DNA of 64,000 bases from CAZFPA01 sp964520975 (GCA_964520975.1 CAZFPA010000004.1:1-64000); one strand, 5' to 3'; numbered from the stretch's first letter, positions 52,640 to 62,010 are shown. The notes: generated from the sequence alone by a model not told the origin. Numbers and translations are program-made.

Positions 52640-53575
52640 TTATTTCTCAAAACCAGCCATGAGCAGGATGCGCTCACAGAGCTCCGGGAACTCGATGCCC
52701 ATCGCGCGGCCGGCATCCGGCACCAGCGACAGTTCCGTCATGCCCGGTACAGAATTCACCTCGATGACATAGGGAACCCCGTCTTCACTCAGCATGAGAT
52801 CGACGCGGGCCACACCGCGGCAGTCGCAGGCCGCAAAGGTATCCATAGCAAGCTGCTGGATCTTCTTCGTGAGCTCGGCGGATACGCGGGCCGGGATGAT
52901 ATGCGTGGACGCACCTTTGGTGTATTTGCTTTCATAATCGTAACGACCGGAGGTCGTGGTGATCTCAATGATTGGGAAGGCTTCCTGCTTTTCGGCATCG
53001 CCCCAGACAGCTACCGTGAGCTCCTTGCCCTGGATGAATTCCTCGACGAGTACCTCATCATCGTATTGGAAGGCCTCTGCGAGGGCTTCCTTCAGTGCTG
53101 CCGGCTCTTCCACAATGACAACGCCAATGCTCGAGCCCTGCGAAGCTGCCTTGACAACGACCGGCAGCGAGAATTCCTGCTGGATTTCCTGCAGCGCCTG
53201 CTCCATGGCAAAACGATGATACGTCTTTGAACGCGGCGTCGAGATCCCGGCCCCGAGGAATACGCGCTTGGAGGCCGCCTTGTCCATAGTGACCGCCGCG
53301 GCGAGCACGCCCGAACCCGTATAGGGAATCCCCAGCATATCGAGGGTACCCTGCAATACGCCATCTTCGCCGAATTTTCCATGCAGTGCATTGAATACGA
53401 TATCGCAATGGCTGGCCTTGATCTGTTCCGCGAAGTTCTGCGGCTCAAGCTCCATGCCCACGGCATTATAGCCCTTGGATTTCAGTGCATTCAGTATCGC
53501 TGTGCCCGTCTGGCGGGAAACCGAGGCTTCCGTAGACGTTCCGCCCATAATGACAACAATTTTCTTCTGATTCAT
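52640..53575 (-). CDS. ddl: D-alanine-D-alanine ligase
   Basis: A 311-residue ATP-grasp ligase that makes the D-Ala-D-Ala end of the peptidoglycan stem. MGGTSTEASVSRQTG, HGKFGEDGVLQGTLDMLGIPYTGSGVLA, and the C-terminal RVDLMLSEDGVPYVIEVNSVPGMT with its metal ligands are present. The omega-loop residues fit D-Ala rather than D-lactate. It lies between murC and ftsQ, in the slot often shared with murB, which is absent. Confidence 0.96.
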   Translation of the reverse strand: MNQKKIVVIMGGTSTEASVSRQTGTAILNALKSKGYNAVGMELEPQNFAEQIKASHCDIVFNALHGKFGEDGVLQGTLDMLGIPYTGSGVLAAAVTMDKAASKRVFLGAGISTPRSKTYHRFAMEQALQEIQQEFSLPVVVKAASQGSSIGVVIVEEPAALKEALAEAFQYDDEVLVEEFIQGKELTVAVWGDAEKQEAFPIIEITTTSGRYDYESKYTKGASTHIIPARVSAELTKKIQQLAMDTFAACDCRGVARVDLMLSEDGVPYVIEVNSVPGMTELSLVPDAGRAMGIEFPELCERILLMAGFEK

Positions 53576-53610
53576 TCTGATTCGCTCCTGTCAGGCTTCC
53601 AAGGAAGCTC

Positions 53611-54984
53611 TTATTTCTTCAGCATAGCGGCGAGCTCTTCGCCCGTCTTATAGATATCCCCGGCCCCCATGGTCATGATGAGGTCTCCCTCACGAGCCGT
53701 CTGCTGCAGGTAGGCAGCCATCTTGCTGCGGTCCGCGATGTAGACGACCTCCTGTCCGGTCTGCTTTCTGACCTCAGCCAGCACGGTCTCGCCGCTCACA
53801 CCGGCAATCGGGTCCTCACCGGCGGAATATACCTCCGTGAGCACCAGCAGATCAGCGTCCTTGAAGCAGCTGCCGTATTCCTTGTGCAGCAGCTGGGTAC
53901 GCGTATAACGATGCGGCTGGAAGGCACAGATCAGGCGCTTCGGCTTCGTCTGCTTCGCCGCCTTGAGCGTCGTAGCGATCTCTGTCGGATGGTGCGCATA
54001 GTCATCGACGATCCAGATGCCGTTTTCCTTGTATTTCGTCTGGAAACGGCGTTTCGCGCCATGGAAGCAGGCCAGTCCGGCAGCGAGTTTTTCGAGGCTC
54101 ACGCCAATGGAAAGACCTGTCACAATCGTCGCCATCGCATTGAGCACATTGTGACGGCCCGGAATGTTCAGCGCTACCCGGCCCAGGTTTTCCGTACCGT
54201 GCATGACATCAAAGGAAATGCCCGCCCCATTCGTTTCGATATGCGCCGCCTGATAATCTGCCGGCGCATCGATGCCGTAGGAAATGTACTTGCGGTCAAC
54301 GAGCTTCGCGATATTGCGGATATTCTCATTTTCAAAGCAGAGCACCGCATAGCCGGTTTTCTTGTCGACATTTTCGATGAATTCACGGAAGGCCTTGCGG
54401 ATATTGTCCATCGTTCCGTAATGATCCATATGATCGTTCTCGACATTGGTGACAACCGCGATATGCGGGCGCAGTTTCAGGAAGGAACCATCGCTTTCAT
54501 CCGCTTCCGATACCAGGTACTCGCCCTGGCCAAGTCTGGCGTTGCTGTCGAGGTAGTCCACCTCGCCGCCGATGATGATCGTCGGCGATATCCCGGCATG
54601 GTCGAGCGCTACGCCCAGCATCGAGGTCGTTGTTGTCTTGCCATGCGCACCGGCAACAGCAATGCCCTTGGCGGCATTCAGCAGGGCCGCGTTGATATCG
54701 GAGCGATGGAGCTTCTGGATACCGAGTTTCTTCGCCGCAACGACCTCCGGATTGTTATCCCGGATTGCCGTCGATACCACGATGGCATCGACGCCCTTCA
54801 CATGCTCCGCCGCCTGTCCCTGATAAATGACAGCCCCGAGCTTTTTGAGCTTCTCGACAATCTCCGAGCCGTGCAGATCCGAACCGGATACCGCATAGCC
54901 CTTTTCCACCAGTATTTTGGCCAGTGCGCTCATTCCCGCACCGCCAATGCCCACGAAATGAATCTTATGTATATCTTTCAGCAA
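53611..54984 (-). CDS. murC: UDP-N-acetylmuramate-L-alanine ligase (TTG start)
   Basis: A 457-residue Mur ligase. HFVGIGGAGMSALA is at the N-terminus, the ATP loop GAHGKTTTTSMLG near residue 110, then EADESDGSF and DDYAHHPTEI. The N-terminal KDIHKIHF is preceded by a TTG (54982-54984) with AGGGGGAAG upstream. It is not fused to murB. It lies between murG and ddl. Confidence 0.96.
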   Translation of the reverse strand: MLKDIHKIHFVGIGGAGMSALAKILVEKGYAVSGSDLHGSEIVEKLKKLGAVIYQGQAAEHVKGVDAIVVSTAIRDNNPEVVAAKKLGIQKLHRSDINAALLNAAKGIAVAGAHGKTTTTSMLGVALDHAGISPTIIIGGEVDYLDSNARLGQGEYLVSEADESDGSFLKLRPHIAVVTNVENDHMDHYGTMDNIRKAFREFIENVDKKTGYAVLCFENENIRNIAKLVDRKYISYGIDAPADYQAAHIETNGAGISFDVMHGTENLGRVALNIPGRHNVLNAMATIVTGLSIGVSLEKLAAGLACFHGAKRRFQTKYKENGIWIVDDYAHHPTEIATTLKAAKQTKPKRLICAFQPHRYTRTQLLHKEYGSCFKDADLLVLTEVYSAGEDPIAGVSGETVLAEVRKQTGQEVVYIADRSKMAAYLQQTAREGDLIMTMGAGDIYKTGEELAAMLKK

Positions 54985-54999
54985 GAATACTTCCCCCTC

Positions 55000-56121
55000 T
55001 TATTTTCCTTCTTTTTCCCCTGCGAGCTCCAGCACCATTGCCGCAATGGCATCGGCTGCCTGTGGCCGCCCGAGTGCCCGGCTGGCGTCCGCCATACCCG
55101 TAAGCTTTTCCGGCTCACTCAAAAGCTCTGCCATCACGGACAGCAGCCGTTCCGAGCTCAGCTCCTGATTCAGTATCATGCGGGCCGCTCCCGCAGTTTC
55201 CAGCTCCCGCGCATTATATTCCTGATGATTCTCCGCCGCATACGGATACGGTACCAAGATGGCCGGTACCCCACGGGCGGTAAGCTCCGCAATCCCGGTC
55301 GCACCGGCACGGAACACCGCCAGGTCAGCCATGGCCATGGCCTGGGGCATATTGTAGAGATACGGCTTGACCTGCAGATTTTTCGCGGCCTGCAGGTCGA
55401 CACCCGCCGCCTCGATGCGCTGCAGGATATCCCCGTATTCCTTTTTGCCGGTCACATGCAAGATCTGCACGCTGTCACTGCCCGCGTAATATTTGAGCAC
55501 ACCGACCATTGCCCGGTTGATGCTGCGCGCTCCGCGGCTGCCGCCGGAGACGAGCACGGTCTTTTTGTCCGGTGCAAAGCCAAACGCCTCATAGGCACTT
55601 TCCCGTCGGGCGGAAAGCACCTCCGAGCGGATGGGATTACCTGTAAAGGTCACCTTTTCCGCCGGAAAATGCGCGGCGGCCTCGCGCGAGCCCGCCGCAA
55701 TCCGCGTCACAAACTTTGCCAGGATCTTGTTCGTGATGCCCGGGATCACATTCTGCTCCTGAATGAGCGTCGGCACGTGCATGAGGCTGGCTGCCATGAG
55801 AATCGGTCCGCAGACATAGCCACCGGTCCCGATGACCACATCCGGCTGGAACTTCTTCACGATGCGCGCGGCCTTCATGACACCAAGCAGCGCCTTGCCG
55901 GCCCGCTTGATATTGACGGGCGTAAGCCGGCGCTCAAAGCCCCGGATATCGACCGTCGCAAAGGGAAAGCCTTCCTTGGGGATGATGTCCGCCTCAAGGC
56001 CAGCCTTCGTCCCCACATAAAGGACTTCCAGTCCCTTTACCTTCTGCTGTATAGTTCGGATCAGCGTCACCGCCGGGTAGATATGCCCGCCGGTGCCACC
56101 GCCTGATACGATGATCTTCAC
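55000..56121 (-). CDS. murG: UDP-GlcNAc:lipid I N-acetylglucosaminyltransferase (GTG start)
   Basis: A 373-residue peripheral membrane GT-B enzyme that converts lipid I to lipid II. SGGGTGGHIYPAVTL, GTGGYVCGPI, SGGSRGARSIN and FRAGATGIAELTARGVPAILVPYPYAAENHQEYNA are present. The GTG start (56119-56121) has GAGGAG 7 bp upstream. It follows murD by only 19 bp, so ftsW, which normally lies between them, is missing here. Confidence 0.96.
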   Translation of the reverse strand: MKIIVSGGGTGGHIYPAVTLIRTIQQKVKGLEVLYVGTKAGLEADIIPKEGFPFATVDIRGFERRLTPVNIKRAGKALLGVMKAARIVKKFQPDVVIGTGGYVCGPILMAASLMHVPTLIQEQNVIPGITNKILAKFVTRIAAGSREAAAHFPAEKVTFTGNPIRSEVLSARRESAYEAFGFAPDKKTVLVSGGSRGARSINRAMVGVLKYYAGSDSVQILHVTGKKEYGDILQRIEAAGVDLQAAKNLQVKPYLYNMPQAMAMADLAVFRAGATGIAELTARGVPAILVPYPYAAENHQEYNARELETAGAARMILNQELSSERLLSVMAELLSEPEKLTGMADASRALGRPQAADAIAAMVLELAGEKEGK

Positions 56122-56140
56122 ACTAAAACTCCTCTGTACC

Positions 56141-57505
56141 TTACTGCAGCGCCTTTACCAGGCGCTTGAAATCCCGGCCGCGTTCTTCGTAGCCATCGTA
56201 CATATCAAAGCTTGCACAGGCCGGAGAGAGCAGCACGGTCTGCGGCGGCCTGGCCAGCGCATGCGCGAGCTTCACCGTCTCCTCCATGGAATAGCCCGTC
56301 TCATGAATATGCTCCGGTGCATAGCCCGCGGCCAGTGCTGCCTCCTTGAAGCGGGCAGCTGCGTCCCCGAGCAGGATGAGCTCATCCGTACGCTCCCGGA
56401 CCAGGGCCATGAAATCCGCCAGGTCCGTATGCTTGTCATCGCCGCCCGCGATGAATACAAGATGCCCCGCAAAGCTTTCCAGGGCCTTGATTGCCGAATC
56501 GGTATTCGTCGCCTTGGAATCGTTGTAATACGGAACGCCATCGATGACCGCTACGGGCTCAATGCGGTGTTCCACACCGCCAAAGCTCTTGAGCACCTCG
56601 ATCATGCCTGCCGCCGGTGCTCCGGCCAGATAGGCCACAGAGGCGGCCGCGAGGGCATTCTCCACATTGTGGCCGCCCTTGATCTGCAGCTCATCCACCC
56701 GGCAGAGCTTCGTCGTCTTTCCCTGCCAGCGGATGGTCAGTACACCATCCTCGACAAAAGCGCCCTCCGGCAGAGCCTCCTTACGGCTGAAAAAGAAAAC
56801 CGTACTGGAAGCACGCTTCGCCATCGAACGGGTATGGGCGTCATCATAATTGAGCACAAGATAATCGTCCTTCGTCTGCTGCGCAAACAGCTTTTCCTTC
56901 ATCTGCTGGTAGACCTCCAGCGACCCGTGGCGTACCACGTGGTCCGGCGTCACATTGAGCACCGCAGCGATCTGCGGATGGAAATCATGGGATGCCTCCA
57001 GCTGATAACTGGAAATCTCCGCCACCACACAGCCCTCACTGCCGACGCGCACGACCTCATCACAGAGTGGAACGCCAATATTGCCGCCTACGCCGACCTT
57101 CTTGTGCAACGTCTCCATGAGCAGTCCCAGCAGCGTCACCGTCGTTGTCTTGCCATTGGTTCCGGTTACAGCATAGATCGGTGCCTTGGCGAGACGCCAG
57201 GCCAGCTCGATTTCGCTGATGACCTCGATGCCGCGCTTCATCGCCTCCTGTACCAGCGGAATGGCGACCGGCACCGCCGGCGAAACGAGTACCGTGTCCA
57301 CGCCGTCAAGCAGCGAAAAATCCTGCTCGCCGCACTCCAGCTTCACCCCGCAGTCACGCAGTGGCTGCAGGTCGTATTTGATATCCGCTTCCTTTTTTGC
57401 ATCGCTCAAAACGACGGTGGCTCCGAGCTTTACTGCCAGTTTGGCAGCGGCAAAGCCGCTAACGCCGGCCCCGATGACCAGCAGCTTTTTATTGACAAAT
57501 TCCAC
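56141..57505 (-). CDS. murD: UDP-N-acetylmuramoylalanine-D-glutamate ligase (GTG start)
   Basis: A 454-residue Mur ligase. The N-terminal nucleotide fold VIGAGVSGFAAAKLA is followed by the ATP loop VTGTNGKTTTVTLLG (near residue 112), EHRIEPV and YNDSKATNTDSA. The start codon is GTG (57503-57505) with GGGGGAG upstream. It lies between mraY and murG. Confidence 0.96.
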   Translation of the reverse strand: MEFVNKKLLVIGAGVSGFAAAKLAVKLGATVVLSDAKKEADIKYDLQPLRDCGVKLECGEQDFSLLDGVDTVLVSPAVPVAIPLVQEAMKRGIEVISEIELAWRLAKAPIYAVTGTNGKTTTVTLLGLLMETLHKKVGVGGNIGVPLCDEVVRVGSEGCVVAEISSYQLEASHDFHPQIAAVLNVTPDHVVRHGSLEVYQQMKEKLFAQQTKDDYLVLNYDDAHTRSMAKRASSTVFFFSRKEALPEGAFVEDGVLTIRWQGKTTKLCRVDELQIKGGHNVENALAAASVAYLAGAPAAGMIEVLKSFGGVEHRIEPVAVIDGVPYYNDSKATNTDSAIKALESFAGHLVFIAGGDDKHTDLADFMALVRERTDELILLGDAAARFKEAALAAGYAPEHIHETGYSMEETVKLAHALARPPQTVLLSPACASFDMYDGYEERGRDFKRLVKALQ

Positions 57506-57521
57506 GTTATCTCCCCCAGCC

Positions 57522-58484
57522 TCAGCTAATTTTCAATATCCATAACGCCAGTGCACTGAACAGCACGCCCACCGACCAAAAAACACCAACGACTTTATTT
57601 TCCGACCAGCCCTTGAGTTCGAAATGATGATGGATCGGACTCATGAGGAATACCCGCTTGCCTGTAGTCTTGAACGAGGTGACCTGAATGATGACCGAAA
57701 GCGCCTCCAGGACAAACACACCGCCGATGACAACCAGCAGCACCTCTGTCTTGGTGAGTATCGCCACCGCGGCCAGAATACCGCCCAGCGCGAGCGAACC
57801 GGTATCCCCCATGAATACCTTGGCCGGATGCGCATTGAAGCGCAGGAAAGCCGCACAGGCCCCTGCTGTGGCCGCACAGAAAACAGCCAGATCCTGTTCG
57901 CCAAAATGCAGGCAGACAAGCATATAGGCCAGTGCCGCTACTGTCACCGTCCCCGCGGCCAGACCATCGAGCCCGTCCGTGAGATTGACCGCATTCGTCG
58001 TGCCTACGAGCACGAAGAACACCAGTACATAGTAGAACAGTCCAAGATCGACCGTACTGCCCACAAAGGGAATCCAAAGGTCTGTCTTGAGGCCCAGTTC
58101 CTGCACTCCGATATAGGTGACGACAGCCGCCATGAGAATCTGCCCCAGCAGCTTCTGCTTCGCCTTCAGGCCCAGATTCCGCTTCAGTACCACCTTGATG
58201 TAGTCATCGACAAAACCGATGACAAAATGCCCCAGCATCACGAACAGCGCCAGGATGATCTTGGTGGAGAGATGCGCCGCAAAGCAGGTAGCAATGAGGA
58301 TGGCCAGGATGATCATGATACCGCCCATCGTCGGCGTACCGCTCTTGGCCTGATGGCTTTTCGGCCCCTCCTCGCGGATGCTCTGCCCAAATTTGAGCTT
58401 GTGAAGTTCCGGGATAAAAAACGGTCCCGACAAAAGCACGAGGCCGGCGGCGGCTGCAGCCGCAATCAACATACTCATCGACAT
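57522..58484 (-). CDS. mraY: Phospho-N-acetylmuramoyl-pentapeptide transferase
   Basis: A 320-residue, ten-helix enzyme that moves phospho-MurNAc-pentapeptide to undecaprenyl phosphate, forming lipid I. The signatures GTPTMGGIMI, FVDDYIKV (catalytic Asp pair), NAVNLTDGLDGLA, MGDTGSLALGG and PIHHHFELKGW are all present. It lies between murF and murD. Confidence 0.97.
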   Translation of the reverse strand: MSMSMLIAAAAAAGLVLLSGPFFIPELHKLKFGQSIREEGPKSHQAKSGTPTMGGIMIILAILIATCFAAHLSTKIILALFVMLGHFVIGFVDDYIKVVLKRNLGLKAKQKLLGQILMAAVVTYIGVQELGLKTDLWIPFVGSTVDLGLFYYVLVFFVLVGTTNAVNLTDGLDGLAAGTVTVAALAYMLVCLHFGEQDLAVFCAATAGACAAFLRFNAHPAKVFMGDTGSLALGGILAAVAILTKTEVLLVVIGGVFVLEALSVIIQVTSFKTTGKRVFLMSPIHHHFELKGWSENKVVGVFWSVGVLFSALALWILKIS

Positions 58485-58512
58485 TTGAAATAAGTCCCCC
58501 TGTATTTAAACA

Positions 58513-59886
58513 TCATAATAAATCAATGATTTTTTCCATCTGCATGCCGCGGGAGCCCTTGAAAAGGATCGTGTCCCCCGGCTGCAGTATCTCATGCAGT
58601 TTCTGCCCGGCGGCCTCATGCGAGCTGCAACGATACACAGCCTGCAGGCCCGCGGCCTCAGCACCATCAGCAATCGATTCGCCAAGGCTTCCCCGGGTAA
58701 TGAGCGCATCAGCACCGATCCCGGCCGCCTCACGGCCGACCGCCTCATGCGCGGCGGTCGATACGCTGCCCAGTTCAAGCATATCGCCGAGTACGGCGAT
58801 CTTACGACCGGGTGCTACCTCCGCCAGTGTCTTCAGCGCCGCCGCCATCGACATAGGGCTCGCATTATACGCATCATTGATGACCGTATACGCGCCGACT
58901 TTTTTGTACTCAAAGCGCATCTTCGTGACCTCAAGCTTTCCGAGTCCGGCCTGCATTTCCTCAGCCGTAAAGCCGAGTGCATAGCCTGCCGTGAGCGCTG
59001 CCAGCGCATTGTCGACATTGTGCCGGCCTACCATCGGCAGCAGGAATTCATGCGTCTGCCCGCCAAAGGAAGCCGTAAAGCGTGTCTGACGGCCTTCGGT
59101 ACGAATATCTCCGCCCCGGACATCCGCCGCCTGTTCAACGCCAAACGTAAGCACGCGTACACCAGCCTTCGCCTTGGCAGCCATCGCCGCCACATAGGCA
59201 TTATCGTTATTCAGGATAACCGTCCCGCCAGCCGGAATGGCCTCCACCATCTCCGATTTGGCCTTGGCGATATTCTCCAAAGAGCCCAAAAGCTCCATGT
59301 GCGTCTCCCCTACATTGGTAACGATCCCAATCGACGGCAGTGCGATCTTCGCCAGCGCCTCGATCTGATGGAAGCCCCGCATGCCGATCTCGATGACGGC
59401 TGCCGCATGGCTTTCCGTCAGCTGCAGCAGGGTAAGCGGCAGACCGATCTCATTGTTGAAATTCGCCTGCGTCTTCAGTACCTTCCAGCGGGAGGACAGC
59501 ACGGCTGCCGTGAGATCCTTCGTGGTGGTCTTGCCGTTCGAGCCAGTGATGGCAATGAGCGGAACCGAAAAACGGCGGCGCCAGAAAAGCGCCAGCTGCT
59601 GATAGGCAGTAAGCGTATCCGTCGGAGCCTCAAATACCGTGGCCTCGAGACCGGCGGTCTTCTCCCCGGGACAGGAACTGCTCACAAGCACGCCCGCCGC
59701 TCCTTTTTCTACCGCCTCGCGCACAAAATCCTCGCCGTTGAAGCGTTCGCCGCGCAGCGCCAGAAACAGCACACCCGGCACAATCTTCCGCGTATCCGTG
59801 ACGACTCCGGAAAAGAATTCCGCCGTCTGCTGGCGCAGCCGGGCTCCGGTTGCCGCCTGTATATCTGCTGCTGTAAATGCTGCCAT
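58513..59886 (-). CDS. murF: UDP-MurNAc-tripeptide:D-alanyl-D-alanine ligase
   Basis: A 457-residue Mur ligase that adds D-Ala-D-Ala to the stem peptide. ITGSNGKTTTKDLTAAVL (near residue 115), EIGMRGFHQI and NDAYNASPMSM are family motifs. Its ATG shares one base with the murE stop codon, so translation is coupled. Confidence 0.96.
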   Translation of the reverse strand: MAAFTAADIQAATGARLRQQTAEFFSGVVTDTRKIVPGVLFLALRGERFNGEDFVREAVEKGAAGVLVSSSCPGEKTAGLEATVFEAPTDTLTAYQQLALFWRRRFSVPLIAITGSNGKTTTKDLTAAVLSSRWKVLKTQANFNNEIGLPLTLLQLTESHAAAVIEIGMRGFHQIEALAKIALPSIGIVTNVGETHMELLGSLENIAKAKSEMVEAIPAGGTVILNNDNAYVAAMAAKAKAGVRVLTFGVEQAADVRGGDIRTEGRQTRFTASFGGQTHEFLLPMVGRHNVDNALAALTAGYALGFTAEEMQAGLGKLEVTKMRFEYKKVGAYTVINDAYNASPMSMAAALKTLAEVAPGRKIAVLGDMLELGSVSTAAHEAVGREAAGIGADALITRGSLGESIADGAEAAGLQAVYRCSSHEAAGQKLHEILQPGDTILFKGSRGMQMEKIIDLL

Positions 59887-61373
59887 TACTTTTTCCCCCT
59901 GATTGCATCGCGGGCCGTTTCCTTATCATCAAAATGGATGGTACGGTCCTTCAAAATCTGATAATCCTCATGTCCCTTGCCCGCAATGACTACAATATCC
60001 TCAGGCTCAGCGAGCTCAATGGCCCGGAAAATCGCCGTCCGGCGATCCGTAATCTTTTCATGCTGCTTATTGCCAAGGGTTTCCCGAACCCCCGCTTCGA
60101 CCTCGGAAAGAATGAATTCCGGATCTTCCGTGCGCGGGTTGTCCGAGGTTGCAATCACAACATCCGAAAGCTCCGCCGCAATGCGTCCCATGATGGGCCG
60201 CTTCGTACGGTCACGATCGCCGCCGCAGCCAAAGACCGTAATGATGCGCTTTTTGGCAATCTGACGCGCCGTGTGCAGAATATTTTCGAGTCCGTCCGGC
60301 GTATGCGCATAATCGACAATAACCGAAAAATCCTGTCCGGCATCGACGAGCTCAAAGCGGCCGGGAACACTCTGAAAGGCCTGCAGCGTCCTTTGGATGC
60401 AGGCCGGGTCGATATGCTCGGCCAAAGCCGCTCCGACAGCCGACATCACATTATAAACATTGAAGATTCCCGTGATCTTAAGCTGGAGTTCCATGCGGCC
60501 AAAGGTGCCCGCAATCGTGAAATCAGCCCCGCCCGCATGAACCCGGATATCCTGGGCCTGCAGGTCAGCGGCCTGCTCGATGGCATAGGTGATATGCGCA
60601 CAGTCCGCATGCGCAAGCATCGTCGCTCCTGCCGCATCATCGATATTCACCACAGCCGTCTTATTCTTCTTTACATTATCACCGGCACTGAGCAGGTCAA
60701 AAAGACGTGCCTTGGCCAGCTTATAGTTTTCCAGTGTCTTATGATAATCGAGATGGTCCTGCGTGAGATTCGTAAATACCGCCGTATCGAACTCACAGCC
60801 AGCAACACGGTTCTGATCCAAGGCATGGGAGGAAACCTCCATGACCACGTAATCAATGCCGCGCGCCGCCATCAACGCCAGCGTATGCTGCAGCTCAACC
60901 ACATCCGGTGTCGTATTGTGGATGGGCAGCACCTCATCCTCAATCATAATCTGGATCGTGCCGATGAGACCGACCTTATAGCCCGCAGCGCGCAGAATTG
61001 CCCGCGTGATGTAGCTGGTCGTCGTCTTGCCGTTCGTGCCCGTAATGCCGATCAGGCGCATACGGCGAGCCGGATAATCGTGAAAATACGGAACGATGAT
61101 TTCCAGGGCTTCCTGCAGGTTGGCTACCTTGAGAACCGCCACACCAGCCGGGGCTGTGATGTCCTTTTCCGTGAGGATTGCCGACGCCCCCTGCGCTACC
61201 GCCTGGGGAATGAACACATGTCCGTCGACATGCACGCCTACCATGCACACAAAAAGCGTCCCTTTCGTAACCTTACGCGAATCATGCGCAATATCGCCGA
61301 TCACCGTTTCTTTATCGCCAATAAGCTCGGCACCTTTCACGAGAGCTGCGAGCTCACCCAGTGTCTTCTGCAT
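59886..61373 (-). CDS. murE: UDP-MurNAc-L-Ala-D-Glu:meso-diaminopimelate ligase
   Basis: A 495-residue Mur ligase. The ATP loop GITGTNGKTTTSYITRAIL (near residue 113), NLTQDHLDYHKT and DYAHTPDGLEN are present. The motif SDNPRTEDPE in the third domain is close to the DNPR motif of enzymes that add meso-diaminopimelate rather than lysine. GAGGAGG lies before the ATG. It has its own leader, with a repeat-borne promoter and a 15-bp tandem duplication, separate from the mraZ-rsmH-ftsL unit. Confidence 0.96.
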   Translation of the reverse strand: MQKTLGELAALVKGAELIGDKETVIGDIAHDSRKVTKGTLFVCMVGVHVDGHVFIPQAVAQGASAILTEKDITAPAGVAVLKVANLQEALEIIVPYFHDYPARRMRLIGITGTNGKTTTSYITRAILRAAGYKVGLIGTIQIMIEDEVLPIHNTTPDVVELQHTLALMAARGIDYVVMEVSSHALDQNRVAGCEFDTAVFTNLTQDHLDYHKTLENYKLAKARLFDLLSAGDNVKKNKTAVVNIDDAAGATMLAHADCAHITYAIEQAADLQAQDIRVHAGGADFTIAGTFGRMELQLKITGIFNVYNVMSAVGAALAEHIDPACIQRTLQAFQSVPGRFELVDAGQDFSVIVDYAHTPDGLENILHTARQIAKKRIITVFGCGGDRDRTKRPIMGRIAAELSDVVIATSDNPRTEDPEFILSEVEAGVRETLGNKQHEKITDRRTAIFRAIELAEPEDIVVIAGKGHEDYQILKDRTIHFDDKETARDAIRGKK

Positions 61374-61403
61374 TCCTTTTCCTCCTCTGTGCCCGTTGGG
61401 CGA

Positions 61404-61433
61404 ATGCTAAACCGTACTATGCTAAACCGTACT
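61404..61433. repeat. Perfect tandem duplication, 2 x 15 bp, at the murE transcription start
   Basis: ATGCTAAACCGTACT occurs twice without a gap (61404-61418 and 61419-61433). It lies immediately downstream of the predicted -10 box of murE, so it would cover the start site. Confidence 0.9.
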
Positions 61434-61435
61434 AT

Positions 61436-61485
61436 ATTATAACGCCATTGTTCAAAATTTCGCAACGCGAAATTCTTCCAATTAG
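61436..61485 (-). repeat. Short hairpin copy of the dispersed element with promoter, upstream of murE
   Basis: The core AATTTCGC-GTT-GCGAAATT with the usual flanks AACGCCATTGTTC and CCAATTAGC. On the minus strand it provides TTGCGA (61460-61465), 18 bp and TATAAT (61436-61441). This is the only promoter-like sequence between the ftsL terminator and murE. Confidence 0.75.
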
Positions 61486-61512
61486 CAAAAGTACCTTGCA
61501 GCATCCATAAAT

Positions 61513-61544
61513 AAAAAAGGCTGCGGCAAGAATCTGCAACAGCC
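61513..61544 (-). terminator. Terminator after ftsL
   Basis: GGCTG/CAGCC (61519-61523, 61540-61544) with inner GC pairing and a T run on the minus strand (A run 61513-61518). It ends the mraZ-rsmH-ftsL transcript. Confidence 0.8.
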
Positions 61545-61632
61545 CATATAAAGCTATAAGAATATGCGTGCACCCGGCCTGGTACTGCATCCACGCAATG
61601 CCAAAGCACCTTCTGCCATACCGTGCAGGCTG

Positions 61633-62010
61633 CTATTCATGTTTGTCCGAGGCGAAATACACCTGCTTGGGAACCACCATGCCAAGATCCTTGGTCGCAA
61701 TGGACTGGATGCGCTGCGGCGACTTCAGCCGGGCAATCTCAATCCGCAGCTGTTCATTCTGCTGCTCCAGGCGAACCGCCGCCTGCTGTGCCTGTACGAG
61801 CTCATAGCCGCGGCTCGCTCCCATGCTGCTGCAGGTAGTGAGCGCCATGCCCATGACCGCCAGCAGACCTACCAGCAGGAGACAACGGGAACGCAGATGC
61901 GTATTGAGGCAGCTGTGCGGACGCACCTTGAGAGGGCGGTGTATCGCCGGTCTTACCGGTGCCTGAGGTACTTCATAGATTTCTTCATTCTCCAGTTGCT
62001 TGGCCAGCAT
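61633..62010 (-). CDS. ftsL: Cell division protein FtsL-like
   Basis: A 125-residue bitopic protein. A basic cytoplasmic N-terminus (1-40) is followed by one helix (about 43-62), then a coiled coil (YELVQAQQAAVRLEQQNEQLRIEIARLKSPQRI) and the final KDLGMVVPKQVYF, typical of FtsL. Its first 26 bp overlap rsmH. In most bacteria ftsI/pbpB follows, but here a terminator does. Confidence 0.88.
   Translation of the reverse strand: MLAKQLENEEIYEVPQAPVRPAIHRPLKVRPHSCLNTHLRSRCLLLVGLLAVMGMALTTCSSMGASRGYELVQAQQAAVRLEQQNEQLRIEIARLKSPQRIQSIATKDLGMVVPKQVYFASDKHE

Noticed and set aside
53884..56106. A 740-codon open frame antisense to murC-murG
   Set aside because: Shadow of conserved cell-wall genes. Its translation shows no domain.
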